Shown: piece by piece, positions 1 to 9,897 of the stretch
Position numbering within the stretch: position 1 is the first letter of the stretch
How the letters are laid out: every line of letters starts with the position of its first letter
NCBI GenBank assembly: GCA_903837605.1
Contig: CAILVF010000093.1
Coordinates: 1-61,807 of the forward strand
DNA length: 61,807 nucleotides
Direction: 5' to 3'
DNA from: an uncultured Bacteroidales bacterium
GTDB taxonomy: Bacteria; Bacteroidota; Bacteroidia; Bacteroidales; FEN-979
Translations under genes and position numbers: made by a program
The notes under the pieces: model-generated
What the model was told of the DNA's origin: nothing
Databases searched by the model: none
The model's input: only the letters and a program-made list of their open reading frames with translations

Positions 1-3000
1 ACATCAAATTGAGTCGGACTGGGTGCAAGACATCCATAAGCATTCATATAATTGACCCTTACCCATTGAACCCCTGTTGAATTCCAGCTTACAGCTATCT
101 GATTTGTTCCGGAACCTGATGTGATGGTTCCTCCAGGTGAGATAGTCCAGGTGTAAACAAAGAAGTCTGTCGCAGTTGAATAAACCACATTTGTGGCACC
201 CTGGCATATTGTACTGCTTCCGGTGATAACCGGTTGAAAGTATGGTTTAACATTAACAATTTGTTGTGAAGGCGGATTTGCAGTACAACCATGCTGATCG
301 GTATAAATAACATTTATCCAACGTTGTCCCGCTGTGTTCCAGGCAACATTCACGGTACTGGTGTTTGCGCCTGATGTTATAGTCCCTCCGTCCGAAATAT
401 TCCATGAATATCCATTCATTGTGTATTCGGTAATATATACATGCCCACTTGTCCCGGCACAGATCAAACCTGGACCTGTGATAGTTGGCACGGGCAGCGG
501 GTTAACAGTTATCCATTTAAGACTTGGACTGGATGCCGAACAATTATTGGAATTGTTATAATTCACCATTAAACTTTGAGAACCCGCTGTAAGCCAGCTT
601 ACAGTTATACTATTCGTACCTGCTCCTGAAGTTATTGACCCGCCTGACGAAACAGTCCAGATATAATTGCTCATACCGGCTTCGGTTGAGTATGTTATAC
701 CCGAGGCTCCCTCACAAACGCTGGCGGCCCCCGTAATGGTTGGTACAGGATAAGGATTAACCGTGACATTGAATGTGGCTGGGTTTGCTGCAGCACATCC
801 GTTACTTCCAGTATAATTTACACTGACAGTTTGTGCACCTGAAGTAGTCCACGCAATTGTAACCTGGTTAGTGCCTGCGCCGGAAGTAATTGTACCGCCG
901 GAAGTGACTGACCAGGTATATCCCGTCATACCGACTTCAGTAGTATATGTTATTCCCGTTGACCCCTGGCATACTGTTGATACTCCCAGTATTGATGGCG
1001 CGGGTCTTGGGAGCAAAATCACCGCTAAGGTTTTTGTACCAGAACATCCGTACGAGTCATTATAGGAAACAGAAATCGGATTCGAAGCTGAATAAGGTGC
1101 ATAATTTACAGTGATACTGTTAGTTCCCTGGCCTGATCCAATAAATCCCCAGGCTCCAACCGTCCAGTAGTAGTTATACATGCCTGGGTCCGTATTATAG
1201 GCTACTCCCTGGGACCCTGAACACACTGAGACAGGGCCTGAGATTACAGGCACAGGCAAAGGATGCACAATAATATTTTTGCTGACGGGCAGGGATGTAC
1301 AACCCAGGCTATTGGTGTAGCTGACCGACACGGTCTGGGGCCCGGCTGTATTCCAGTTAACAGAAATTGTGTTGGTTGTGCCCCCTGAAGTGATTGTTCC
1401 TCCCGATGAAATATTCCAAACATAATTTGTCATGCCTGATTGAGTCATGTAAGCCATTCCGCTGGAACCAATACATACGTCTTGCTGACCTTCAATCCAG
1501 GGAACAGGTAAAAAGTCAACGTTAATAAAAGATATAGCCGGTGTACCTGCACATCCATATGAATTGTCATAATTGACCCTGATATACTGAACACCTGTTA
1601 CATTCCAGGTTACTGTGACGGAGTCTGTGCCTTCTCCCCCGGTTATTATTCCACCGGATGATATCGTCCAGGCATAATTACTCTGCCCGGGTTGAGTCTT
1701 ATAAACATTCCCGCTTGAATTCACACAAACTTTTAAAGGTCCCGTGATTGATGGGGATGGAAGAGGATTTACCGTTACCGGGTAAACCGTCGGAGAAACC
1801 GCGGTACATCCATTCTGATCGGTATAACTTACAGAAACTGATTGCGGACCTGTATTATTCCATATAACCCCTATCGTATAATCTGTAGCTGTCCCTCCAT
1901 AGTAAACAGAGCCACCAGGTGAAACTGTCCAAACGTAATTTGTTTGCGAAGGTGAAGTCCGGTATGTTTCTGACGAACCCTGGCAGGGACTGGAGGGACC
2001 TGTGATATATGGGACTGGCAAGGACTTCACTGTCACGTTTTTGTTAGTGGCTGATGATGCAGTGCATCCATTATTATTGGTATAATTAACACTCACCACC
2101 TGGGCGCCTGCCGTATTCCAGTTTACGGTAATCTGATTCGTGGCTGATCCTGAGGTTACAGTTCCCCCTGATGAAACTGTCCAGGTATAATTGCTCATCC
2201 CTGACTCTGTCGAATATATTACTCCGGTAGTTCCGGCGCAAGTTGAGGCTATACCATTGATAGTGGGGACTGGCAAAGGATTTACGGTAACATTTTTTAT
2301 TGTCGGGTTTGCAGCGTAACAACCATTACTATTCTTATAGTTGACACTTATTGTTTGCACTCCTTCCATAATCCAGGTGACAATGATCTCATTAGTCCCC
2401 AAGGCTGAGGTTATCATACCGCCGGGTGAAATTGACCAGGAATACCCAATCATCCCGGGTTCTGTAGAGTAAGTTATATTAGAATTCCAATAGCAAACAG
2501 ATGACGGACCTGAAATAGTTGGCGTTGGTCTCGCCAGAAGGCTCACCAGTACGCTGGTTGCTCCGGTACACCCGCTTGAATTTGTATAAGTAACCGAAAT
2601 CGGCGTTGTTGCCGGCAAGGGTTCAAAGGCCGCAATTATACTATTAGTTCCCTGACCAGAAGAAATTCCTCCGAGAGCTCCTGCCGACCAAATATAATTT
2701 GTCATACCCGCCTCAGTAGAGTATGGAACACCGGAGGAACCTGAGCAAACCGAAACCGGACCATATACATCCGGGACGGGGGTATGGTTGACAGTAACCG
2801 CTAAATCAGGAGAAACCGTCCCGTTCCCACAACTGTTTGTACCATACACATTGATATTTCCTGAAGTTGCGGTGTTAGAATAATTAACGTTTATTGTATT
2901 TGTATTGCCACCGGAAGCAATACTTGCCCCTGAAGGAAGAGTCCAAACATAACCTGTTGCATTTGTAATAGATGGCACAGTATATATCACAGAATTCCTC

Positions 3001-3545
3001 CCCTGGCATAATGAAGTTAACCCGGTTATCACACCGGCAGCGCCAACCTGGTTAGAACTAACCTGGCCGCTGATATAATAAATCGAAGAAGGGAGGTCGT
3101 TGAGTGGATTTCCAACGGCATCAGTATATTCACAATCCCCGCCTACATTAGAAGTATTATTAAAACTTAATACCGGACTGCCGGATATGTAAGTGAACTT
3201 TAAGTCAAGCAGTTTTGAGCCTGCTGAGAAACTGACTGGAGTCACACTTCCCCAAACAATCATGATCTTGTGCAATGAAGCCGAAACATGAACATCATTG
3301 ATTATAATTCCTGCCAAAGAAGAGTTCACATTTGCCGTATCAGAAAACGTGAGCAGGTTTGGATTGTACTCTAACCTCAAAGAAATAGAGCCGATTCCAG
3401 AGCAGGCTGAAACGGTAACAGGTAATATTGCTATTCCAACCGGGCAGGCAGCAACTGATCCAATTGTTGTTACAGGAGCATTTTGGGCAAATCCTTGATT
3501 GCTAAATAGAGATATAGCAAACAAGAATACTAAATACTTTTTCAT
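1..3545 (-). CDS. Cohesin-type plus PKD-like repeat secreted protein (C-terminus beyond window)
   Basis: The frame is open from the ATG at 3545 to the window edge, about 1181 residues, so the stop and any sorting domain lie outside. It begins MKKYLVFLFAISLF and continues to a cleavage-like GFAQ, a signal peptide. Residues about 20-160 form a cohesin-like beta-sandwich with the motifs SISLRLEYNPNLLTF, HKIMIVWG and CEYTDAVGNPLNDLP, closely similar to the cohesins in the 15331-20985 scaffold. After it come about 12 PKD-like (PKD_6 type) repeats of roughly 85 residues, each with a conserved Cys after a GP-x-S-V motif, a YSTEAGMTNY-type strand and an NGC near the end. It starts 48 bp after the stop of the dockerin protease at 3594, so co-transcription is likely. 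Function is inferred: a surface adhesin or stalk offering one cohesin. The start is firm; the domain names rest on pattern recognition. Confidence 0.85.
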   Translation of the reverse strand, partial: MKKYLVFLFAISLFSNQGFAQNAPVTTIGSVAACPVGIAILPVTVSACSGIGSISLRLEYNPNLLTFSDTANVNSSLAGIIINDVHVSASLHKIMIVWGSVTPVSFSAGSKLLDLKFTYISGSPVLSFNNTSNVGGDCEYTDAVGNPLNDLPSSIYYISGQVSSNQVGAAGVITGLTSLCQGRNSVIYTVPSITNATGYVWTLPSGASIASGGNTNTINVNYSNTATSGNINVYGTNSCGNGTVSPDLAVTVNHTPVPDVYGPVSVCSGSSGVPYSTEAGMTNYIWSAGALGGISSGQGTNSIIAAFEPLPATTPISVTYTNSSGCTGATSVLVSLLARPTPTISGPSSVCYWNSNITYSTEPGMIGYSWSISPGGMITSALGTNEIIVTWIMEGVQTISVNYKNSNGCYAANPTIKNVTVNPLPVPTINGIASTCAGTTGVIYSTESGMSNYTWTVSSGGTVTSGSATNQITVNWNTAGAQVVSVNYTNNNGCTASSATNKNVTVKSLPVPYITGPSSPCQGSSETYRTSPSQTNYVWTVSPGGSVYYGGTATDYTIGVIWNNTGPQSVSVSYTDQNGCTAVSPTVYPVTVNPLPSPSITGPLKVCVNSSGNVYKTQPGQSNYAWTISSGGIITGGEGTDSVTVTWNVTGVQYIRVNYDNSYGCAGTPAISFINVDFLPVPWIEGQQDVCIGSSGMAYMTQSGMTNYVWNISSGGTITSGGTTNTISVNWNTAGPQTVSVSYTNSLGCTSLPVSKNIIVHPLPVPVISGPVSVCSGSQGVAYNTDPGMYNYYWTVGAWGFIGSGQGTNSITVNYAPYSASNPISVSYNDSYGCSGTKTLAVILLPRPAPSILGVSTVCQGSTGITYTTEVGMTGYTWSVTSGGTITSGAGTNQVTIAWTTSGAQTVSVNYTGSNGCAAANPATFNVTVNPYPVPTITGAASVCEGASGITYSTEAGMSNYIWTVSSGGSITSGAGTNSITVSWLTAGSQSLMVNYNNSNNCSASSPSLKWITVNPLPVPTITGPGLICAGTSGHVYITEYTMNGYSWNISDGGTITSGANTSTVNVAWNTAGQRWINVIYTDQHGCTANPPSQQIVNVKPYFQPVITGSSTICQGATNVVYSTATDFFVYTWTISPGGTITSGSGTNQIAVSWNSTGVQWVRVNYMNAYGCLAPSPTQFD

Positions 3546-3593
3546 AACCTATTGATTAAAATTTACATTCTTCATTGGCTGTTAAAAGAACAC

Positions 3594-6500
3594 TCATCTA
3601 TTGAAAATCAACTTAATGGTCTTTGAGAAATTATCATTCTTCTTGTTGGTCTCTTCCAGTGTGCACATGTAGATACCGGCAGGAAGGAAATTACCATTCC
3701 CGGATTTGCCATTCCAATCAACCCAGTGCAAACCCTCCTTCAGGTCTTCATTCATCAACACATTTACAAGTTTTCCATGCATGTTGAAAATTTTGATCTC
3801 CGTTTTAGCATCTTCCGGAAGCCTGAAATTAATGGTCACACTTTGAGTGAATGGATTCGGATATGCCTGCAGATAAGACAGATTGTTTGGTTGATCAGTT
3901 GGCTCATCTTTTAAAACAGGGACCCTGTTGCCTTCATTATCACCTGCAAGAATTTTACCCCATTCGAGCCTGGATTTCATCCCATCAATTCTGATCAATG
4001 GAATTGAGCCAACTGGTAATGATTGATTAGAACAGGTGTAAATGATCCCCATTAACTTTCCTTTAACTATGCCATAAGCCAGCTCAAATCCCTTAGGAGG
4101 TTCGGAAAGCTTGATATTTTCCAAAGACTCCCCTGCCAGTTCAAACTGCATGGAAGCAATTTGTCCGTCATTCTTAAGAATAATACGATCATCTTCCAGT
4201 TTGATATGCGTCGCCATTGGATTTGTCACAATGGTGGTTGAAATTGATTTCTTTTTCCCGGTGATGATATTCACCACACCGATCACATCCAAAATGTTGA
4301 TCGTTTTATCATTATTAACATCTGCCGCATCAAACAGGAAAGGCTGGGGATTCTGGTTCAGCATATAAGCAATAAGAGCAGTAATATCAAGAACATTCAC
4401 GTTTCCATCACCATTGGCATCCCCGACCTGTGCATTATATGGGATGGCGGATGCAAAATGAGAAGAATCTGATTCCTTGAAATCGGTATTTACAACTTTG
4501 TAATAATACCAGTAATGTTCATTTGGCATTACTGCGAAATCCGTATATGTAGTATCGGTAATCAGGGAAGTATTGATCATTACCGGCGCTGAATACGTCG
4601 TATCAGTTATATTCTTAAATCGATAGATATTAAATCCCAACAGATCCGGGATTCCAGCGTTATTCCATTCAAGGTAAACTTTTCCGATACCAGCCTGGGC
4701 GATAAAATCGGCTGAAGCCGAGCCGGCGGCCTGGATAACAAATTCGAAACGCTGGTCTTCAATCGGGATTTCCCAGCCATCCAAGTCCCTTGCTCCCGCA
4801 ACCCTCAGTCGGTTGATTCCATCGCCAGTATATAGCTGAATTGTTTTATAACAAGTGTAAATCTTATAATCATTTGACCAATGACCGGAATCTGCGACGG
4901 AGGTTTGGGTATATGGAAGTCTGACTCCAAAGGAAACCTCCGGAGTGAAAACAGGATCCATGTGCTTATTAAAATATATATCAAACCTCTGGGGTCCAAC
5001 TCCAACAGGATCAGGAACCTGGTCCTGGGCGTCTTTGTTATTGACTAAGATTCTCCAAACAAAACCGTGGGCAGAGTCAGAAGGAGTAGTCAGATATGGC
5101 CAAAAGACAACTTCAGCTAGTGATGCATCATCAAAAAAATCCCATATCTTTTTAGAAATTTTTACTGAATCACTTGTTCCCCAATACAATTGAGATACAT
5201 TTTGATAATATCCTGTTCCAGCAAAGTATATTGGATCCTTGAATTTATCGAGTTGATTGCTTTTACCAAAATCATTACCAATGGTATTTCTTCCTTCATT
5301 AAATCTAAAACAATTAATGAAAGTACACGTATGCAAAGTATAATGAGGACCATTCCATTCATCATCAAATAAGGTAGAGTACCCGTGATACCATTCCGAA
5401 ATATTTTCGAAGTTACATCTAATAAAATTATCTTTTACGAATCCTTGGCCATCAAAGTAAGCTGAAATAAACCAATTCGCAAAACAGTCTTTAAAAAGGC
5501 AATCCTCAAAAATTCCATTGGGAGTGCTTATCCCATAATTTGCATATAATGAAAATGTAGAATTTTTCATATTAAGCATTGATCCTGCTATTGCAGCGTA
5601 ATAACCCGTTAGGATTTTTAAATTAAATACAGTATGGTTACATGTGATTTTACCTCCACGAATGTAAGTTCCGGATATGTATATTGCACTATCAGAAGTG
5701 CCATTTGCAATTATTGTTCCATCATTAACAATTTTAGTATTTATTTGAAGATGGGTACCGGGCTTTAATATCAATACTCCCGAAGGAGTTATTCTAAAGC
5801 TTCCGTTTACCATCCAAAATTTATCAGGTGTCAAAATCAAAGTATCTGATAACATCCCTTGGAGTTGTTGACCATTCTCAACAGATAAAACTATATTTTG
5901 AAAAACCGAATCCGGAGAGTTTTTGTACCAGGAATACGCTTGAAAAATGATATCCCGATAATTTACTACATTTGGATTAATATGAATCTTTAAAGGAGTC
6001 CATTGATTAGTTAAAGTGGCATATGAACTCAAGCCTCCTAAATAAGCCTTGGATGTCAATATTTGAGCTGTTGTAGTATCCTCAAATTCGGCAAATCGCA
6101 TACCAACCCGAACACTATCCGCTTGCCCACCAGTATTTCTGATTTTAACCCAGATTTCTATCGTTTCGCCTGCATCAACCCGACTATCACGGTCATCACC
6201 AGCGAGTGTATCTATTATTGTTTGATTAACAAACCATAATTTTGGTGTCGGATTACCATCGATAGCAGAATGAATATTTAAACATACAGATGCTTCTTGA
6301 ATTAAGTTAGACCACATCAATTGCTGTGATCGACCAGGGAATAAGGACCTATACAGTGCAGCTGCTCCAGAAACAATGGGAGTTGACATTGAAGTACCAC
6401 TATAAAATCGATAACTTCCGTTAGGAATTGTACTCAAGATATTCGATCCTGGTGATTTCACTTCATAGTCCAATAAGTCCGAATAAATGCTAAAAACAGG

Positions 6501-7844
6501 TCCATCACAATCATAATTTGAAAATTCAGTTAAATAGGTGCCTGTTTTACAGCTATTGCTTCCGGAATAAGGTACTAATTGAGTTGCTTGTACTCCTAAA
6601 ACAAAAGACAGTGCGCCTGGAAACATAGGTGAACATGTTTTACATGGTCCTATATTAATATCATCATTGCCAGCCGCACCTACCAAAACACAACTTGAAT
6701 ACGCATTCGCTAACGCTGCCTCCATTGTTAAGGAGCGGGCATAAGTTCCGAAACTCATGTTGATGACAGTTGCCCCCTTGGATTTGGCATAATTAATACC
6801 TTGTGTAATCATTCCCACATCGCCCTTCCCTGAGCTTTGAAATACTTTCAATGCCATTATCCTCGCTTTCTTGCTTACTCCTGCGATCCCGATCCCATTG
6901 TTCTGCTGGGCTGCGGCAATTCCCGCAACATGGGTTCCATGGGAATTGTCATCCGCTGGATTATTATCATTATTGATCCAGTCCCAGCCCCGAACATCAT
7001 CCACATATCCGTCACCATCATCATCAATCCCATTATTTGGAATTTCTCCCGGGTTTATCCATATCTTATTCTGCAGATCAGGATGCAACCAGTCAACACC
7101 TGTATCTAGTATTCCAATTACCTGGGTGGAATCATTCGTAATTGTGTCCCAAACTTCATTGGCATGGACTGCCGGAATGTACCATTGCTGGGAGTAGAGG
7201 GGGTCGTTGGGGGCACCGGTAGCAGGCCTGTCAGATGAAGAGGATCCGGGACCACTGGATAGCTGGATCACTGGATCACTGGATGCATCCTGCGTCATGC
7301 ATCTTCCATCTTTATTTTCAATCAACCATGTCCCGTTTTTAACATCTTCCTCTGTCAAAATAGGTGAAACAGGTTTATCATCAGTTATGGATAGAATGTA
7401 GTTAGGTTCAGCATAGATTACATTCGGATCCTGTTTGAGTTCTTCAATGGCTTCGAAAATTCGCTGTTCTTCTCCAAGTTTTAGTTTGTAAATATTATGA
7501 AGACTCGGTTGTTCGAATTCCTGTCCGTTAAATCCCCTAAGCATCACTGTTGATTTCAGCTTTTGTTCCTTTGGAAATAATCGCTCACTTTGACTGACTT
7601 TGTATTTCCGGAATATCAGGTCAACAGAAGCAAGGCCGGTTTGGGCGATGCCGGCCGACTTCATGTTTGAAACAGCAACTTCATCCTTATACCTTATAAG
7701 AATTTCCCCCGTGACAAATTCAAACTGTTGTGTTCTTGAATCCAAGCGAACCACAGAATCCTTTGCGAGGTTCACAAACAGCGTCTCCTGGGCGAAAATT
7801 TCCAGTGAGGCTGCAATCAGCAAAAAGATTAAAATCTTTTTCAT
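3594..7844 (-). CDS. Secreted subtilisin-like (S8) protease with dockerin and T9SS type A sorting domain
   Basis: This 1416-residue exported serine protease starts with signal peptide MKKILIFLLIAASLEIFA. An inhibitor-I9-like propeptide region (about 45-150) precedes the S8 catalytic domain, where the triad is visible: Asp near 247 (GILDTGVDW), His near 302 (NSHGTHVAG) and Ser near 485 (SGTSMSTP). An acidic DDDGDGYVDD loop looks Ca-binding. Then come a CARDB/COG1470-like segment, a beta-helix-like region, an Ig-like (Big_5) region and a fibronectin III-like domain. A canonical two-repeat dockerin follows (GDANGDGNVNVLD and ADVNNDKTINILD), then a cohesin-like sandwich and a C-terminal T9SS domain beginning YPNPF. 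It is paralogous along its whole length to the protease at 9898-14085. Expected role: extracellular proteolysis, docked to cohesin-bearing partners (inference). The linker before the catalytic domain holds short tandem repeats. Confidence 0.93.
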   Translation of the reverse strand: MKKILIFLLIAASLEIFAQETLFVNLAKDSVVRLDSRTQQFEFVTGEILIRYKDEVAVSNMKSAGIAQTGLASVDLIFRKYKVSQSERLFPKEQKLKSTVMLRGFNGQEFEQPSLHNIYKLKLGEEQRIFEAIEELKQDPNVIYAEPNYILSITDDKPVSPILTEEDVKNGTWLIENKDGRCMTQDASSDPVIQLSSGPGSSSSDRPATGAPNDPLYSQQWYIPAVHANEVWDTITNDSTQVIGILDTGVDWLHPDLQNKIWINPGEIPNNGIDDDGDGYVDDVRGWDWINNDNNPADDNSHGTHVAGIAAAQQNNGIGIAGVSKKARIMALKVFQSSGKGDVGMITQGINYAKSKGATVINMSFGTYARSLTMEAALANAYSSCVLVGAAGNDDINIGPCKTCSPMFPGALSFVLGVQATQLVPYSGSNSCKTGTYLTEFSNYDCDGPVFSIYSDLLDYEVKSPGSNILSTIPNGSYRFYSGTSMSTPIVSGAAALYRSLFPGRSQQLMWSNLIQEASVCLNIHSAIDGNPTPKLWFVNQTIIDTLAGDDRDSRVDAGETIEIWVKIRNTGGQADSVRVGMRFAEFEDTTTAQILTSKAYLGGLSSYATLTNQWTPLKIHINPNVVNYRDIIFQAYSWYKNSPDSVFQNIVLSVENGQQLQGMLSDTLILTPDKFWMVNGSFRITPSGVLILKPGTHLQINTKIVNDGTIIANGTSDSAIYISGTYIRGGKITCNHTVFNLKILTGYYAAIAGSMLNMKNSTFSLYANYGISTPNGIFEDCLFKDCFANWFISAYFDGQGFVKDNFIRCNFENISEWYHGYSTLFDDEWNGPHYTLHTCTFINCFRFNEGRNTIGNDFGKSNQLDKFKDPIYFAGTGYYQNVSQLYWGTSDSVKISKKIWDFFDDASLAEVVFWPYLTTPSDSAHGFVWRILVNNKDAQDQVPDPVGVGPQRFDIYFNKHMDPVFTPEVSFGVRLPYTQTSVADSGHWSNDYKIYTCYKTIQLYTGDGINRLRVAGARDLDGWEIPIEDQRFEFVIQAAGSASADFIAQAGIGKVYLEWNNAGIPDLLGFNIYRFKNITDTTYSAPVMINTSLITDTTYTDFAVMPNEHYWYYYKVVNTDFKESDSSHFASAIPYNAQVGDANGDGNVNVLDITALIAYMLNQNPQPFLFDAADVNNDKTINILDVIGVVNIITGKKKSISTTIVTNPMATHIKLEDDRIILKNDGQIASMQFELAGESLENIKLSEPPKGFELAYGIVKGKLMGIIYTCSNQSLPVGSIPLIRIDGMKSRLEWGKILAGDNEGNRVPVLKDEPTDQPNNLSYLQAYPNPFTQSVTINFRLPEDAKTEIKIFNMHGKLVNVLMNEDLKEGLHWVDWNGKSGNGNFLPAGIYMCTLEETNKKNDNFSKTIKLIFNR
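7252..7286. repeat. Short tandem repeat in protease pro/catalytic linker
   Basis: An imperfect tandem of CTGGATCA/CTGGATAG words lies in the linker between propeptide and catalytic domain of the 3594-7844 protease and encodes part of its Ser/Asp/Pro-rich spacer. The paralogue at 9898-14085 has a different tandem repeat at the same protein position. Confidence 0.7.
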
Positions 7845-7902
7845 GTCAGAACTATTATCAATCCAAGTTGTTTAAGACTTTTTAATGGCTTACTAAGACA
7901 AT

Positions 7903-8211
7903 TTATCTGCCAAGCTGCCATTTGCCTTTTTTTCTTCCCCCAATGCGTTTAATTACTTTCAGTTCTTTTAACTCAGACAAACTACGTTCAACGGTACGTT
8001 GAGTGTATTTTGTAATCCTGGCAATTTCAGGAATTGTTAATTCAGGATTCTGTTTATGTGCGTTTAATGCTTCTGCAATACTTCCTGTCAACTCTTTACC
8101 GACATCTTTAGTAACATCTTCCTCCTTTCTTCCAAAAACAGTTACCATAAAACCACCAGAAATATTTTGAAAGACAGGTACTGGCAGGTTTTCTGCCTTA
8201 AAGTAATCCAC
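7903..8211 (-). pseudogene. C-terminal remnant of an AlbA_2/RecG-like ATP-binding transcriptional regulator
   Basis: The 102-residue frame opens with GTG (VDYFKAENLPVPVFQNISGG), and an in-frame TAA lies only four codons upstream. The sequence matches the end of the Bacteroidota AlbA_2/HATPase_c_4 regulator family: the PxPxFxxxSGGFxVT strand, then a winged helix-turn-helix (IPEIARITKYTQRTVERSLS, and a GGRKKGKW wing). The AlbA_2 and ATPase parts are absent, so this is most likely a truncated relic, although the separate wHTH could still be expressed. It sits immediately downstream of the DUF4062/ATP-binding gene, in the gap between two paralogous proteases. Roughly 117 bp of gene-free AT-rich DNA separates the two. 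Confidence 0.65.
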
Positions 8212-8328
8212 AATCCGCCTTTATCCTTCTCCTTTTTTAATACTATATTTAATTCCTTTTCGGTCATTCTTATTTAGCATAAATAACCATTATTATTGTA
8301 TAAGTAAATTAACACTACTAATCTTTTT

Positions 8329-9888
8329 TCACAGCTTTTTCCCTTTTGATTTCTTAAGTTTTTTCTTCAATTTCATTCCTTTTTCAGTTAACCGATAGCG
8401 TTGGTCCTGATGTGTCGGGATTTCAGGTATAGTCATTTCAATATATGCTGAATCCAATGATGGAACAAGATAGTTTGAAACAAAATTCTCTCTATCTTTT
8501 AATCTCAATAATTCCTGTATTTCCACTCGTTTCATCTCCTTTTCTAAAACCAGGACAATCCTCCTGATAGCTTCAATAACTTCCTCCTTATATGTACCAT
8601 TTGCTTGTCGGGTTGCTTGTCGGGTTGCTTGTCGGGTTGCTTGTCCGGTAAAAATTGTGGCAACATCATCAACATCAGTTAGAATGCGCCAAAGGATAGT
8701 CTTAAAATTTTCCTCCTGAATGTACTCCGGGGCTTTCAATCCTTTTTCTTTACATAAACGAATTATATCTCCCGTTCCTGTGCCAAACCGCTCGATATAA
8801 CCTTCGAGATACATTGGTTCTGCCAACAGTGGATTTGTCGGAATGGAACTATGTGGATGCCGAAGTTTTTCAGTTGTCAGCCCAAAAGGCAAATGACCAG
8901 GGTTCCAGATTTCAAGACGGTCTTTAAAAAGCATTACCTGAATGCTTCCATTGCTGGTATAATCACGATGTGCAACTGCGTTTACAATGGCTTCTGAAAC
9001 TGCAGCGGGTGGAAGCTCATAATTTACAGGTACCTGGGTACTTAAATCCCGTGTACCAACTGACAGATTTATTTTAGATAAAACGAAATCCACTGCTTGA
9101 TTAACCAATTGAAATACATCTCCTTTATACACCTGATAGGAAGGAATAGGTTTTACAATTTCTGTTCCATGGAAATGAGCACATCTGATTTCTGAGTTAA
9201 TGAGAAAATGTTGCGGCTGTTTGCCGAACAGGAGAATTGCGGCATTACAGATGCGACTATGGTCTAATAAGTTCAGATGAGTAAGTACAATTTCAGTTGA
9301 AGATTCAGCAGAAAGCGGAAAACCTCTTTTTGCCCTGGCTATGTGTAAAAACTCCGAAATTTTATCCTGGTCTAAATCATTAATATTAGCTGCAGGATTA
9401 AATGTTGCATCAAACGGTCCGGTTCTGATGTATTCTTTTTCTTCTAAATACCTAATCAACGAGGCATAAACCACAGATTTCAAATCAGAGACAGATGTGA
9501 ATTGCCTTCGTACAATAACCTGCTCGGCTTTTTTAATAAATGCGGATTCCTTAAGATGCCTGTCTGACAGGTCATGATTGCTTAGAAAAACTAATCTGGT
9601 TTTAAAATGCCTGCCGGCATGGTCAAATTCCTTTTCTGTTGGAGAAACTCCGTCAGCATCTTCATGACCATAGGATTTTCCAAAAAGTCCCAGATAAATA
9701 TCGCAATGCCCAACCTGGTTGAGAAATACCTCAGAAGAAGCATGATTGCCTGCCGGAAGGTTTTCGAAAATAAAAACATCGAAAAACCTGCCCAAAAGTA
9801 CATCTGTGGTAATATAATCGAACAATAACCGACGTTCTTCGGCAAACTCACTTTGCACGCTGCTTATAAAGACTTTTATCTTATTCAC
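8329..9888 (-). CDS. DUF4062 and HATPase_c_4 (AlbA_2-like) ATP-binding protein
   Basis: This 519-residue soluble protein has no signal peptide. The N-terminus (MNKIKVFISSVQSEFAEER) is the DUF4062 signature, a TIR-like alpha/beta domain with CDIYLGLFGKSYG and the SPTEKEFDHA motif. Residues about 175-400 are the ATP-binding regulator part: VSEAIVNAVAHRDY and LEIWNPGHLPFGL are the GHKL/HATPase_c_4 motifs, followed by ERFGTGTGDIIRLC. A (QATR)n linker then leads to a C-terminal winged-helix region and a Lys-rich tail. Such proteins occur as accessory regulators or in defence-type contexts; which role applies here cannot be read. It starts 9 bp after the stop of the protease at 9898 and separates two protease paralogues, suggesting later insertion. 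Base composition looks more AT-rich than the neighbouring catalytic domains. Confidence 0.88.
   Translation of the reverse strand: MNKIKVFISSVQSEFAEERRLLFDYITTDVLLGRFFDVFIFENLPAGNHASSEVFLNQVGHCDIYLGLFGKSYGHEDADGVSPTEKEFDHAGRHFKTRLVFLSNHDLSDRHLKESAFIKKAEQVIVRRQFTSVSDLKSVVYASLIRYLEEKEYIRTGPFDATFNPAANINDLDQDKISEFLHIARAKRGFPLSAESSTEIVLTHLNLLDHSRICNAAILLFGKQPQHFLINSEIRCAHFHGTEIVKPIPSYQVYKGDVFQLVNQAVDFVLSKINLSVGTRDLSTQVPVNYELPPAAVSEAIVNAVAHRDYTSNGSIQVMLFKDRLEIWNPGHLPFGLTTEKLRHPHSSIPTNPLLAEPMYLEGYIERFGTGTGDIIRLCKEKGLKAPEYIQEENFKTILWRILTDVDDVATIFTGQATRQATRQATRQANGTYKEEVIEAIRRIVLVLEKEMKRVEIQELLRLKDRENFVSNYLVPSLDSAYIEMTIPEIPTHQDQRYRLTEKGMKLKKKLKKSKGKKL
8601..8648. repeat. 12-bp tandem repeat, four copies, encoding QATR units
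   Basis: Four consecutive copies of TTGCTTGTCGGG (last copy with one change) encode the GQATRQATRQATRQA linker in the minus-strand ATP-binding protein. The unit is a multiple of three, so copy-number change would keep the reading frame and only alter linker length. Confidence 0.95.
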
Positions 9889-9897
9889 GTGATAAAG

